This document shows positions 38,501 to 50,233 of a stretch of 64,000 nt of DNA, piece by piece. This DNA comes from Thunnus maccoyii (Eukaryota > Chordata > Actinopteri > Scombriformes > Scombridae). Both the position numbers and the translations under genes were made by a program. Position 1 is the first letter of the stretch. Every line of letters begins with the position of its first letter. Where the stretch lies: the NCBI RefSeq assembly GCF_910596095.1, contig NC_056548.1, positions 13,045,151 to 13,109,150 on the forward strand, written 5' to 3'. A model generated the notes under the pieces. That model had not been told where the DNA came from, searched no databases, and saw only the letters and a list, made by a program, of their open reading frames with translations.

Positions 38501-40809
38501 ACTGTGATAGCTGCTGCTAATGGGAGGTCAGCCAGAGGTCAAAGGAAAGTGGGAGATGTGCCGCGAACATGAGGGGTGAGAGTAATGAGATTGCTTAAAT
38601 ATCTCTTAAAGCTGAGCTCAGTTTGTTGAGCCTGGAAACTTATAAGTTAAAAGCGCTCCTTGACAGGGATAAATAATAAATAATCTGCTATGTTTTCGTG
38701 GGAACATATTGGGTTTTTAGTGTATTTACAGCTCCTAAGCGTCGAGTGACTGCACAGAGCCTGCGCTGGGTTTGATCTCTTTTTCCTTTAGTGTTCCCTA
38801 CATGTTGAAAAATCGGACCTCTCTCCTACACGGCAGTATGAGGACATTAATGAGAAGCACAGTATTGATTTTCTATGAAAACACTGCACTGCTTTGTTGC
38901 ATTTCCTTAACCTTGGCTTCGCTGAACCCAAGGCTGCCCAATTCAATTTTTTGTTGGATTTTCCATCTCCCTCCTCTCTCAGGGGGAAATTTCATTAACT
39001 CTTTATTCCGGTGCTTGGCATCTGTTGTTCCACTCATAGTTTAGTTGAAAAAAAAAAGAAAAAACACAGGTTAAGTCAACCTATTTTTTCAAACTGAAGT
39101 GCACTGCACTTTGGAGCTCAGAGGAAAAGATGATATGTATATTTATCCAAAAACTTTCTGTTCCAAAACTTGAATTTTGTGTGACGGATTTGTACTGTCA
39201 CCACTCAACAACTCTTGAATCCGGAGCTTGTGGCGAGTGAACTTCCACTCACAGATGAGTGTCGACAGCCTGTATTTCATGCAGTGTTTTAAGCTCATTT
39301 GGGCTCAACAGTCTTGGCAGGTCAAAGCAGAACTATGAGCGCCATCAGGCTTGTCACTGATCTGAGCCTTGAATGTTGGTGGTCTGTTCAACAGGCGTAA
39401 CATTTCTCCTCTGTCAGCCTGGCAGGTGGTTTAACTAACACTGTGCCTCTGGACAGGATCTCAAAGTTTAGTATTGCAACCTGTTTGACTTCTGGACTTG
39501 TGCCGCTGTGACTCATCAACCCTGAAAAAAGAGGACAGAGCCAAAATGTTAGTTTGGGAAGCTACAGTGGGACACAGACACGACAAAGTCTGTCTAATAA
39601 TACATTCTAACTGAAATTTCCAAAGCTGTCCAAGATTGATCTTGTCTACAGAAGGAGTTATTTTTTCCTGACATGGGTTGATAGCCAAGGCTACAGGGCT
39701 GCAAGTCTCCTGCCCCCTGCCCAACCTGTAAACTCCTGATGTAAACTAGGTCGGTGCAAAGAGAGAGTGAGAGAGAGGTGCTGCTGGGAGCATTGAATTA
39801 TTCAACCCAGTCCGCTGAGCTCTGATAACACAAGCAGAACAACAGGAGTGCAGAGCTCTGTGCAAGACAGCCGGAGAACCAAATCAGTTCATACGGGCAA
39901 TACCTCGCAACTTGTTTGGAGTCAGAGTTAGCTTCACTAGCTTTATAAATCCAAGATATATGGCAAGAAAGGGCAGAACATTTTTATAGGGATAAAGAGG
40001 GACTTCGGTGCTTCTGAATGAAACATTTTTGCAAGGCAGTTTCTCAAAAAATCATACAAACATCCTTTATGTTACCAATGACATTGTACTTCACAACATG
40101 CACAGTATAATTACAAGCTTGCTTCCAGATTTTCAGATAAGAAAATGTCATAAAGTGAAGAAATGCTGAAATCTCAACCCTTCCTGCATGCTCCTCACTC
40201 AAACCTCATCGTAAGGCTTTGATCAGCATAACCTGCCATATGTCAGAGTATGTTTACTGCATTCCTATTATATGCAGAGGTTGTTAACTTTTACAACCTC
40301 CTTTGAATGACGGGGTAAGTGCATACGTCTTCACAAAAAACTGTTGAGGAAATCTCCTTTTTTTTCCATCATGGACTTTCTGCCGTGTCTGCTAGATCCA
40401 AGTGAATTAAATGTGAATGCAGACGTGCTCATAAATCTTACAAACACTGAGGTAACGTGTTTCAGACTTGCTTACCAGGTGTAATTTGTCAAGAATGGGT
40501 AACTCTATTCCACACAGAGCGCAGCCTTCTGCTTCAGTAGTTCACTACAGCCGTTAGGGTTTGGTGTTCAGTGTGGCATCACTACATCAGGCCATGGCAG
40601 AGTTGTCATCGAGACCGAGACAAGACAAGAAAGGTGTCTTACTCAGAACTAACACCACAACACCATGACATGCCAATATTTTGTCTTATAATATTATGAT
40701 GTTTAAAATAATTTAATCCTTTCCAGCTGCACAATTTTATAAACTAATCCAAATCTTCAACTGTCAGTTCAATTAATCAGTTTTAATTGTAACAAAGCTA
40801 AGCTATTGT
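35546..40809. other. Gene desert segment with possible conserved non-coding blocks
   Basis: No exon supported. About 36,420-36,800 and 37,040-37,300 are unique-looking. They hold several homeobox-type motifs (TGTAATTAGCAG, CAGCAATTACC) and AATTTGCTCG twice (36,648 and 36,761 areas), so they might be regulatory. About 37,610-37,665 resembles the end of the retrotransposon tail seen at 24.4 kb ('caattctctgtaaataaagagttt'). Confidence 0.35.
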
Positions 40810-41240
40810 ATAAGTAAGTAATTTTACTCCTATACTTAAGTACAATTTTGGCGTACTTTGAGGTATTTTGAGGTCCTTTTTATGCTACTTTATACTTCTA
40901 CGTCACTAAATTTCTGTGGAAATATTGCACATTACCCCACTACATTTATCTGAAAGCTGTAATTACCTTTCAAATATATTTTTCACATCCAAAACATATC
41001 TTATGAAATATGACAAATTGATCTAGATTAAATTACTCAACAGTAAGTACAATATGTCAAACTTGCTTCACCTTGACCAGCTACAGTAAATAATTGTCGC
41101 CTATACATTAATGTATGAGTAACAATAATAAACAACTGACAAGTGCTACTGTGTCTGCGTAATGTGTAAGTACATTTTGCTGATAAGGTGTGCACTTTTA
41201 ATGTTTTGAATGCAGGACTTTTACTCAATTAATGCATCTG
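40810..41240. mobile_element. Copy of the 'acttaagtacaattttg...' DNA transposon family
   Basis: The run 'tacttaagtacaattttggcgtactttgaggtatttt', then 'tatgctactttatacttctacgtcactaaatttctgtggaaatattgcac' and a far end near 'atgcaggacttttactc', follows the common fish element also seen at 19,764 and 48,563. Its termini are worn. It carries no protein. Confidence 0.6.
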
Positions 41241-41817
41241 ATGCATCTGAAAACTATCTTTTAGGTAAGACCGGCCAATTTATCAAACTATAAGGTTTAC
41301 TGATAATATTGTATATGGTTCCTTACAAATAAATGAAATAAAAGGATTTAAAACAAGAAAATGCTGCAAACATGTAACCATGTAAAAATTACCTATCAAT
41401 AAATAGCACTTCCAAAAGTCCTCTATGCAGTATAACTCACTCAAGAGGTCAATTAAGAAATAAATCAAGAGCTTATTACTCAATACAACTCTGTTATATA
41501 CAAGACATTTATATAAAATGTATTCCTTTTGACTGTGTTCGCCAGCTTGTTATGGATGTTGGAAATGTAGGGGAAGGGAATAATCAGGGCTCAGATGCTG
41601 CAAATGACAATAAGGTCTTACAGTTGACTTTAACTGCATGTTAATTAGGGGAAACATTTAGTCAATAATGCTGCTCTAATCACTCTTGAGTGGATTCTGA
41701 TTCTGATCTGTAAGCACAAGACTCAGCAGAGGGAACTGAGGAGAATGTCACTGTAATAAACAAAGAATTACCTCAGTGCATCCTGATGTTGCTACCTGAT
41801 AGTAAAGGTTTCTGTGT
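41241..41817. other. Non-coding, nothing recognised
   Basis: AT-rich sequence without a supportable gene or repeat boundary. Confidence 0.4.
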
Positions 41818-41870
41818 GATACGATACGATACGATACGATACGATACGATACGATACGATACGATACGAG
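41818..41870. repeat. (GATAC)n pentanucleotide microsatellite
   Basis: About ten perfect GATAC units, ending in GAGAC. Confidence 0.95.
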
Positions 41871-42000
41871 ACAATTACTTTATTGTCAGTTTGCACTGAA
41901 ATTCATTTTACGTCCTTAGGCAGTTCCATTTAAGAGGTTTACACACAGATTTAACATACAGTTACACATATGACACTTTTCATAGACATACAAAACACAT
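41871..42000. repeat. Interspersed repeat body attached to the GATAC run
   Basis: The phrase 'actttattgtcagtttgcactgaaattcattttacgtc' directly after the pentanucleotide run is a combination I recognise as a widespread fish retrotransposon end with a simple-sequence tail. The outer boundary is uncertain. Confidence 0.55.
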
Positions 42001-42292
42001 CAAACAGTCATGACACTCATACATATCACATCATATCCTCTGGATTCAGATCTCAGTTAGCAGCACACTGGTTCCATGGTTTAACAACAGGATAGACTGA
42101 TGTATAAAACATTTCTTCAGCCTGTTGCATTTAAATTGAGGGACTCTAAATTGCCTATTAGAGGGCAGAAGTTGGTATTCTCCATTGTTAACATGTCACA
42201 AAACAGTGTTTAGAGTACTTATTTGTGTCAGAGAAGTGGCAAAATAATGTACACTACACTGATCATCAAGGACATTACCTGCTCAGACTTGT

Positions 42293-42615
42293 TTAAAGGA
42301 ATAGTTCAACATTTTGGGAAATCACTCTGCCCCCCACACCTCAGTAAAAGCAAAGTCATCTTTTGTACAGATTAAACAAACAAGATGTAACATGTTAATT
42401 AGTGAGCTTTAGACATGCCGGTAGGTAGATTTTGTTACCTTTTGACAGAGCCAGACTAGCTGTTTCCCTCCTTTCCAGTTTTTATGCTAAGCTAAGCTAA
42501 CTGGCTGCTGGGTGTAGCTTCATATTTTACGATACAGACATGAGAGTGTCAATCCTATAATCTAACTCTCAGCAAGAAAGCAAATAATTCCCGAAATGTC
42601 AAACTATTCTATAAA
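42293..42615. mobile_element. Short copy of the 'TTAAAGGAATAGTT' foldback DNA transposon
   Basis: The left end TTAAAGGAATAGTTCAACAT and the right end 'cccgaaatgtcaaactattctataaa' are inverted copies with a few changes. The interior has 'gacagagccagactagctgtttccctcctttccagtttttatgctaagctaagctaactggctgctgg' and 'ctaactctcagcaagaaag', shared with the copies at 11 kb and 32-34 kb. It is non-coding. Confidence 0.75.
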
Positions 42616-44164
42616 ATACATTTAGAAGAAAGAGGACACTCACAAATAAATGAGCATCATGTTCCTTGAAGCCAAGAAAAGTCAAAGTTCAAGTGTAACT
42701 GGATACTAATTTATTATTCTCCTCTGAAACTGATTTTAATTCTGCTTTCAGTTCAGTTGAGAGTGCTGTTAGTTTGTTATATCCTTTATGGGGATAATAC
42801 CTTTAAGGGGTATAAAATTAAAGTTTAAATGAAAGTAAAATCAAACTGTTTATGTAAATAATGTTGCATTAGCAGAAGATGAACCACAGTTTGAGGAAAT
42901 ATACTGCAGACAAGTGGAAGTTTCTTTGCAGGTTGACCTTGCAGGAATATCTAAAATGTGCATGGTAACGAAGCTGAGCCTCCTCCACCTCCTCCACACC
43001 TCCACCACTACTCTCTCTGTCTCTCTCTCTCAACACTCCTCCGCACACACAATTCCCTCCTGCTCTCTTTATACTTGAGTCTGGATCTTTCCTCCTCACC
43101 CGCCCTCTCTGTCATATTGGCTCTGGACTGTCATAGAAACAGCTTGTGATCCAACCCCTCTCCTGTTCTTCAGTTACATAAATGCCACATTCTGTTGGAG
43201 TCCTGAACCGTATTTTTAGACTGGCATAGACAGGGCCTATAATGATTCCAGCCATCAACAGTCCCATTATATAACATGGTGAGGGGTTTGTGCGCACATG
43301 CATGGCACCTTTTCAGCAGCTATACTTTTTCCCATATCGGGTACAAGCACTCACATACACAGTTAACACTGAGCTGTGAAACTGTATGTTTGTAGAGATG
43401 TCATGCAGTGCATCCACACTTGTTTTTGTAGGGAAAAAAAATACTGTGACTAGGGATCATTCTGAAACCCACCGCATGTAGTTATTTGGCAACTCTGTAT
43501 CAAAACCAAAGGTGGAAGATACTTTATTGTTGAGTCACCTGTGAATGTTTTCTTATTACAAATCAGTTGGAAATAAAGAATGTGTTGCACAAGACTCTTG
43601 CAAAGCTGCAGCAGGCAGAAGGTTTTTGAATTTGTCAAATACTTTATATTAATAATATTATTGTAATCCACACACATTTTAAGGGACTTGGGGATATGAG
43701 AAGGTCTGTGGGCTTTTCCTAAGGCACAAAAGCTTTGACATAGCTGTTCAACCTCAGGATTTATCAATTAAATAGCATGGTTTTAAGTGCAGCTGACCAT
43801 TCAGAGCCATCTGTGGCCTGCCTGTCAGCACCATGGACAGCATTAAACTGGTGTTGCCTCCTCTTCTGGATCTTCTGTACTTTTCCTCTACCCTCAAATT
43901 TTTTTTTGGAACAGAAATACCCAGGGAAATACCCAGATTCTCTGTGTTGTTCCAGGCTGAGAGTAAAAGAGAAAACACAGGAAATCGCTGACAAAAAACT
44001 GTTTGAGGTGCTGCTAAGCAGCTTTTTTTGTCATGGTGGAAACAATATCTTAGCAGTATGACTTTTTACTTGGCCATATTTTATGAAAATGCTTGCTCTA
44101 TATATTGATTCTTTTATTAGTAAAATTTTTACTTTTTTTGGACAAATTCATATTTTGATGTGAT
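42616..44164. other. Gene desert segment, nothing recognised
   Basis: No supportable exon. A pyrimidine-rich stretch at about 42,975-43,110 (CTCC and CTCT runs) makes repetitive frames. The 94-codon frame at 43,777-44,061 overlaps minus-strand frames of similar size and has no visible homology. Confidence 0.4.
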
Positions 44165-44425
44165 AATGGCACTAGATGAGAGGGGATCAAAGTTATTACA
44201 ATTCATCCTCAGGGGGACATGGATGTTTGTGCCAAATTTCATGGCAATCCATCCAATAATTGTTGAGCTATTTCACTTTAAACCACAAAGGTGAACCTCA
44301 TGGTGGTGCTAGATGAAAAGTCAGGTGATCACCAAGTTTAGCAGGATTCATCCTCTGGGGACCATAAATGTCCATGCGAAATTACGCGTCAATTCATCCA
44401 GCAGTTGTTGAGATATTTCAGCACG
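44165..44425. repeat. Two tandem monomers of the 'atccatccaataattgttgagctatttca' repeat
   Basis: Two head-to-tail units of about 125-140 bases are visible. Each runs from 'agatga...gatcaaagtt / gatcaccaagttt' through 'attcatcctcNGgggac' to 'catccaNNaNTtgttgagNtatttca'. The family also occurs at 26,471-26,905. It is common in fish genomes and has no coding role that I know of. Confidence 0.65.
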
Positions 44426-45480
44426 GACCAACATTCCAGCCCTAAAAACAAACAATAACTCTTAAGACATAAATTTAGACTCCCAAATTACTTTTCATGT
44501 CCTCCCTTAAAGGCTTAAAGGCTTGATTTAAACCATGAATGCACAAAGAAGTAGAGTATGGCCAATGAAAACATAAGGGATTCCTGAGAAACAGGGTGTA
44601 CCATAGCTTAACATTGGAGCCAGGACTTGACTGAGGCAATGTTTCACAGCACCTTGCTCTAATCGACATGACATACTGTCTGCCAGAAGAGGTATCTGGA
44701 GTAGCGAGGGAAACTTTTTTTTTTTAAAAACAGCACTAAACAAAGGAGAGGCATTTAAAATGGTGTGCTGTGGAGTTAGAACCAGGTTAGCACTAGCCTG
44801 GGAGCAAACGGGTGAAATGAGCCTGAGGAGAGAAACAGGCAAACCCGGATATACTTACAGGTCACAAGTTCACAATGGAAGACAACATTAGTGGACAAAA
44901 TAACAACACGAGAAAATAATAGTATGAAGATAAAAAGCACATAGACAAAGGAGAAGCTAATCAAACAGAATTGAATTGGACAGACCCGACACTTCCAATC
45001 TGACACATTAGGATGCTGACAAACAAGCCAGGTATAATGCAAGGATTGATTACTGTGAGTTTCTTTCCAAATGAAGCCTCTTACCTGGTAAGTAATTAGG
45101 AAGTGAGCAGATGCTGGTATTGAGCGCTTTGAGCAGCTGAGAGAGGCAGTAATTGTTTTCTGTTGATTACATGGCCTTTTGACAGAAAAATGGGTCACTG
45201 CAGTAGTGACCACAGACTGGGATGAGAAGACCTTCCAGCACACACTGTTAACACAGACGCATGTGGTGCATGGCAACGTTTGGGGAAGTGATGGGAAATC
45301 CAACCAAAAAACTGAGACTGTAAAACATGCATACAATTATATCTGCAAAGGGACAAGCTTTTTGTGATTTTCTGTGATTTTCATACTGGTATTATATCAG
45401 ATGTATACGTTAAACATGGTCAAACATCCAGAACTTGAGGTGAGCATATTTAAAAATGTTCCCTGCAAGTCAAAAGCCAG
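44426..45480. other. Non-coding, nothing recognised
   Basis: The minus strand is open for 186 codons at 44,776-45,336. The product is rich in Cys, Val and Phe without a domain that I recognise, and no splice or promoter context supports it. I treat it as chance. Confidence 0.4.
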
Positions 45481-45970
45481 GCCTTCAGCCTGCTTGAAGT
45501 GCTCTGTTTGCAATGTTACCTCTACTTCCTCTTCATGATGAAATCAGATGGTTCGCGAATGCCCACAAATGGGCGTCTGTCCCATAGCCTTTGCTGGTTG
45601 TTCCATGGGTTGTTCATGTTGTCCACTCACATATTTTTGCTCAGGCTCAAACGTGCTTTGATGTTTTTGAGAAGTTTCCATTTTGAGTAAAGAACAAGAA
45701 AAAGAAGTTTAATCTAACTACTCTTGTTTGTTTATGTAGTTTCCGAAGCTTACCAATCAGAACAGAGTGGGCTCATCAGGAGAGGGGCCTTAAAGAGACA
45801 GGAGCTAAAACAGCTTGTTTCAAAGAGAGGCTGAACTGAGGGGCTGCATAAATGGCCAGTATAAAATAAATAAGGATTTTTTTTACTGTAAATCATGCAA
45901 AGATATTCCAGTAGAGCTCCGGAATATAACTATAGACCTGGAAATATGCATGATACATCTCCTTTAAGTA
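45481..45970. repeat. Interspersed repeat ('ccaatcagaacagagtgggctcatcaggag...' family)
   Basis: Text such as 'gtcccatagcctttgctggttgttccatgggttgttcatgttgtc', 'cgaagcttaccaatcagaacagagtgggctcatcaggagaggggccttaaagagacaggagctaaaacag' and the end 'aaatatgcatgatacatctcctttaa' matches a repeat that I remember as frequent in percomorph fish. It is probably a non-autonomous DNA transposon. Its left end is uncertain. Confidence 0.6.
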
Positions 45971-47039
45971 TTTTTGTCTAAATTTCCACACTTTATTCCT
46001 TGACTCAATTGTCAGACTTCATTGGCTTTTGATGGTGGATACAGTGTGCTAGCTCCTTAACTCAGTTTGTTACCCTTACTAAGTCATGTCCAGATTAGTT
46101 TTTAACAGACTGTGCAATTATTCTCTGACAAAAGGACACAAAAACACCTAAATAGTATATAAAAATACATATTTTGGCACAAATGGACCCTCATACAAGG
46201 AGCTCTCTGTTTACAGTTTTGCTTAATTTTCTTTATCAAAATCACAGGAATCCCACTGAGTTTACCACAACATATCCCACATATTAAATCTGAAAAACCA
46301 TGTTATACTTGCTGGTATTGGAGTCACTGTTGTCCTGTATGAGGAGCCTTCAGTCTCTTTACTGACTCAATAGGGGAGATGCTGTATGGTTTAACTTTTA
46401 TTGAATGATGGCTCCATCTGCTGGTTATAAGCCTTAACAAGCTCCTCGCTATATGCCGGGTGGACAATATGAAGCAAATGATGAGGCAGACCAGAGCAAA
46501 TATTGATGCCTTATCTCTCTCACCAAGCTGCTGGTGAATGTACAGGAGAAATATAGTATTAATGTGTGGACTGGGAGTCAAAAGGTTTGTAGTGAGTATT
46601 GAAAGGTTTCCTGCAATCGTCCTCTCACAGAAAATCCAGAAGTCATAAGTTCATCTCTGTGACGTACTTTCAACGTCAATGCAACAGCAAAAGCCTTAAT
46701 TTACATTTGGCCATCTAGTAGATTAAGAGGGATAGCTCAAAGATAAATAGGGCTGCCCCTGCCTCTTTTACTACAGTTGAACTCCTCTTGGCTGCACTGA
46801 CTGTTGCCATGCCAACCTTATGTCACCGTGTCAGAGCTACAATATCCCTCTGTCTCAGCTTTTCTCATCTGGTCAGTTTATTGCATCTGTGTAGTGTCTC
46901 AGAGACCTCGTCTTTTGGTGTCTTCCTTTGTGGGAAAATTTCTCATGTACAGTATACCATATAATTAAAAATAGTTTTGGTTGCTGACTTCAAGCCTGTA
47001 AAAAGAGACGGAATTTGACTTATAAAATATTTATCCCTA
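45971..47039. other. Gene desert segment, nothing recognised
   Basis: No supportable gene or repeat boundary. Confidence 0.4.
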
Positions 47040-47068
47040 AACACACACACACACACACACACACACAG
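47040..47068. repeat. (CA)n microsatellite
   Basis: About 14 CA units in a row. Confidence 0.9.
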
Positions 47069-47147
47069 TTGTTCACTGCAGAAAAAATGGGTTTATGTAT
47101 TTCATAAGTTTCATACTTGATGGCAGAAGAGATTACATTTCATATTT

Positions 47148-47515
47148 AAAGGGTAAGGTTGGTGATTTTCTATGTTTTTCTTATTGTCAACAAATCTCAA
47201 ACAATGTCAACAAAAGTCAAAAAATGTACAGAGACAAACCAACAATCAGCTGAACTACTTACAAGTATTGTGCGTGTATCCAAAGTCTGATATATCTTAT
47301 GTCTCTGCGCCATAGACCTCCATTGTTGTCCAAAAACTATTAAAAACATGTCAACAAGTCACACCGTTGCAGTGGGTGACATGTTCCTTCACCAAGTGAA
47401 GTGTTGGACATCGGAGGTCTATAGCACAGGGGAATACACACACAATACTTGTTAGTAGGATCAATTCATTGTTGATTTGTTGGCATTAAACAGATAAATA
47501 TGCATTCAACAGTGG
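47148..47515. mobile_element. Foldback MITE-like repeat
   Basis: Left part: 'ttggtgattttctatgtttttcttattgtcaacaaatc', 'acaagtattgtgcgtgtatcc' and 'gccatagacctccattgttgtcc'. The right part reads back in inverted order: 'ggacatcggaggtctatagcac', 'acacacacaatacttgttag' and 'tgttgatttgttggca'. The paired segments show a long imperfect inverted repeat around a centre near 47,350. It has no coding capacity, and I cannot define exact ends. Confidence 0.6.
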
Positions 47516-48562
47516 CACACTAATACACAAACATAATGTTGGCTTCACTTAAAACTTTTTCTTATGTTACATCTGTTGGAAGTTTCAGCATGTGAAGTTC
47601 ATGTTCACACTGTACTGATAATAATTGCCTGGATTACTTTGATACTGAGATACTGAAAAAGTCTGAATATGATTATTATGAGTCAAGATCTGAAGTTATA
47701 CGAGGCATCTTTTTATATTATTTGAGTGTGGGTTTTTGTGTGTGTGTGTCTTTTTAAGGAATTATTGATCTTTAAAAATGAATGGTCAGGGTCTGAATCA
47801 CAGTAAACTATGTACTAGTAAAGTTTTAGAAATAACTCAAACTCAAAAATACTGTGTACCAACAGGACGTGGTGCGTAAATACATTGTGTGTTTCTTCTT
47901 GACCCTGGTATGTTCGTATTTGTGTACCTTGCTGGCCAAGCAAGAGGCCCAGACAGTTTTACAGGAATGCCTATCAGTGGGCAGCTGGCTCGTTAAAAAC
48001 TCTAGAGATTTAGCTTTGCCAGACATATGGCAAAGAAATGTTTATTTGACTCAAACATGATAACAATAGTTTTATTTGTTGCCCTGCAAAAATGGAGCAG
48101 TTGAGTTGAAATAATTACTATTTCTCACACATGGTTCCCTTCTGTTGGGAGGGAGCAAAACATATTTTTATGCATTACAGTGCAAAAGCAACATACAACA
48201 CTGTCTAATCACAGTCCCAAGAACAATTCAATTCATGTCATTTTGGCGGATATTATGCAGTGTACAGAATACCTGCAGAATACAGAACAAGAGTTGTACA
48301 AAGACAGAACTTGGCCCAGTTTTTCCAAGTCTCTGTGCATGGAAGCAGGAATATTCTTGACGCTGGGAAGTCAGAAAAGCCACAGTTATGTAGTGAGCTG
48401 GGCTGTGGCCTCCGTCTTGTGGCAGATCCTCCCCCTCATCTGGAAGCTGTTGAGTTTTTCTCCAGATGTGGCCGCCCGATTTCTTTAATGATACACTGGT
48501 GCAGGCAGAGAATAACAAGAGATGGGGGTCAAAAACAACACAAACAAGACCCCATGAGAAGC
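47516..48562. other. Non-coding, nothing recognised
   Basis: Several overlapping frames of 60-105 codons lie at 47,826-48,577 on both strands. None shows a domain, and they cancel each other out as gene candidates. Confidence 0.4.
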
Positions 48563-49023
48563 AGAGGTGGAAAGTAAAGCTGTTGATGTTCTTGTTCTTT
48601 TGGGTACATTATAAAATTCCTTACGTAGATTTTAATGACGTCTTGGACTCAAGTACTTTTGGAGAGGCAAGAACTATTATATACAATTATGTAATTATTA
48701 CACAAGCAGACTGAGCTCTGTCGCTCATTTCCCTAAAAGGCAATCTCTAGGAGCACTTGTTTTATAAAGAAAAGATGGTCATAACTTTGCAAAGCATCAC
48801 TAAATGGGAGAATGATTTGTTAATAGAACATATTCACATTGAAATCATATAATCAGGATGCAACATTGGCCCATTATGAAGGCCACGCTGTATGTAATAA
48901 GTCACTGCCACTGAGAGTAGTCTACAAAAGCTACTTTTCTACTTTTACATGAAAAGTCGTCATCAGGCATTTTACTTTAATAAATGTCTAAGTTGAGGAA
49001 CAGTATCAGTATTTCCACCTCTG
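48563..49023. mobile_element. hAT-like MITE with CAGAGGTGGAAA termini
   Basis: The left terminus CAGAGGTGGAAAGTAAAGCT and the right terminus (CAGAGGTGGAAATACTGATA on the minus strand) form an inverted repeat starting CAGAGGTGGAAA. Flanks ATGAGAAG and ATGAAAAC could be a degraded 8-bp target duplication. The interior phrases 'ggactcaagtacttttgga' and 'aagctacttttctacttttacatga' tie it to the element family at 19.8 and 40.8 kb. It is non-coding. Confidence 0.65.
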
Positions 49024-49860
49024 ATGAAAACATCTAACAACATACATATGCTCTCTGGAAAAAAAAAACAGAAAAGCAGGAATTTCCTTGATGAGACATC
49101 TGGGATTTGCAGGCAGATTTTTTTTCCCTTCTTCTTCTCACATTCACAGTTAGAAAAATGCCAGCTGCTTAACCGGCAGGTGTCTTTGACTTGGTCATCC
49201 TCCAGAGAGAACAGGTTGCACAGCTGTCTGGCACACACACATACTTGTATGTGCACACACAAGCAAGGCAAGGGAGAAGAGAAAGAGGCACTTAATGAAA
49301 GATAGCAAACAACTTCTTTATATTCGGGTGGACTCGGGGTTCTTGTTGGACAGCTCTGGCAGGGAGATGCCCCTGCTGTGTCTTTTGTATTTGCAAGTGG
49401 ACCAAACAAAAGCTTATTGAGCAATCTCTGGGAAGCCCAGGCTGTTGGAAAGGAATGCCCCTTCTCTCTTGTGGCTCAGCCCTTCAGTCTTAATCAGTCA
49501 CTGGAGGGGCTGGTGAGCTGGGGGCCTCCCGGACCAGGCGGGTGGACAGGAACTCAGTCACTCTTGACCTCACTTGCCTCAATAAAATCTATTAGCTGAG
49601 CACGGACGGGCAATAGGCTGGGTATTGTTGCTGATGTGATACCGATAAATCAAGCTGATTGCCCCCTGTTAGCCTTTTCACATCTCACTGTCTAAGTCCT
49701 TATGCAATCTCTTTCTTTGTCATGAGAATGACTGAATATTTCAATACAGACATTGCTCTTTTTAGTCTTTCAACAGAAATAATTTCTATTTATGACAAAT
49801 TAGAAAATGCAGTCAGAGGCAAAGCCTCTAAAAGTGGAGGTTTTGTCCAGTAGTGGAAAC
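49024..49860. other. Non-coding stretch upstream of the cystin-like gene
   Basis: No supportable exon. A 150-codon minus-strand frame at 48,972-49,424 is built partly of low-complexity sequence and the MITE end. The block at about 49,440-49,620 has higher GC and could be regulatory. Confidence 0.4.
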
Positions 49861-49882
49861 ATAAAGGGTGTGTGTTTCCCCA

Positions 49883-49890
49883 TATAAGAA
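49883..49890 (+). promoter_or_regulatory. Possible TATA box of the cystin-like gene
   Basis: TATAAGAA lies 118 bases before the upstream ATG at 50,008 and 344 bases before the MGSG start. A transcription start about 30 bases downstream would give a 5' UTR that includes the proposed exon 0. This is motif-level support only. Confidence 0.3.
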
Positions 49891-50007
49891 GGCGGAGTTT
49901 TCTCCCAGGGGTCCTGAGCCAAACTGGTGTTATGTAACGGATACACTGCTTCTCATCCTGATGTGGAGTTACTCTAAAGTTTGGAGAGAGTCCTGTGGTC
50001 TTTAAAC

Positions 50008-50031
50008 ATGGAAAATGCGTTCATTTCAAAG
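50008..50031 (+). CDS. Possible alternative first coding exon (exon 0) of the cystin-like gene
   Basis: ATG plus seven codons (MENAFISK) end at a donor, AAAG|GTGCGT. The next acceptor-like site, TTGCTTTTAG at 50,200-50,209, would join it in phase 0 to ATC TTG GAC..., which is open through the main start. The spliced product would begin MENAFISKILDAARQD and then continue into MGSG. If the 178-base intron is kept, the upstream ATG reaches a stop a few codons later and becomes a short upstream frame. This comes from frame and splice logic only. The donor's +4 C departs from the usual consensus, so the exon may be untranslated or absent. Confidence 0.35.
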
Positions 50032-50233
50032 GTGCGTCTGCAGTTCTTGAACATTTTCAGTTGATTTTTAGCCAAAGAACTGTCTTATAACCTAATTGAA
50101 AACTTACCTTAAAACCCTGCAAAGGATCAAGCCTTTTTTGGTTAATTTTCGACTCTTAACGCTCCTGGTGTGCTGGAGGGGGAGTTTGGAAATGGGACTT
50201 TGCTTTTAGATCTTGGACGCAGCCAGACAGGAC

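Noticed and set aside
41818-41870. Regular short repeat that could suggest a CRISPR array
   Set aside because: It is a pentanucleotide microsatellite without spacers, in a vertebrate genome.
44776-45336. 186-codon open frame on the minus strand
   Set aside because: No domain, splice or promoter support. The Cys/Phe/Val-rich composition is what AT-rich non-coding DNA gives, and nested frames overlap it.
48145-48577. Several overlapping frames of 71-105 codons
   Set aside because: Both strands are open in different frames, with no recognisable protein.
48972-49424. 150-codon minus-strand frame
   Set aside because: It overlaps the end of a MITE and low-complexity sequence, and has no homology that I can see.
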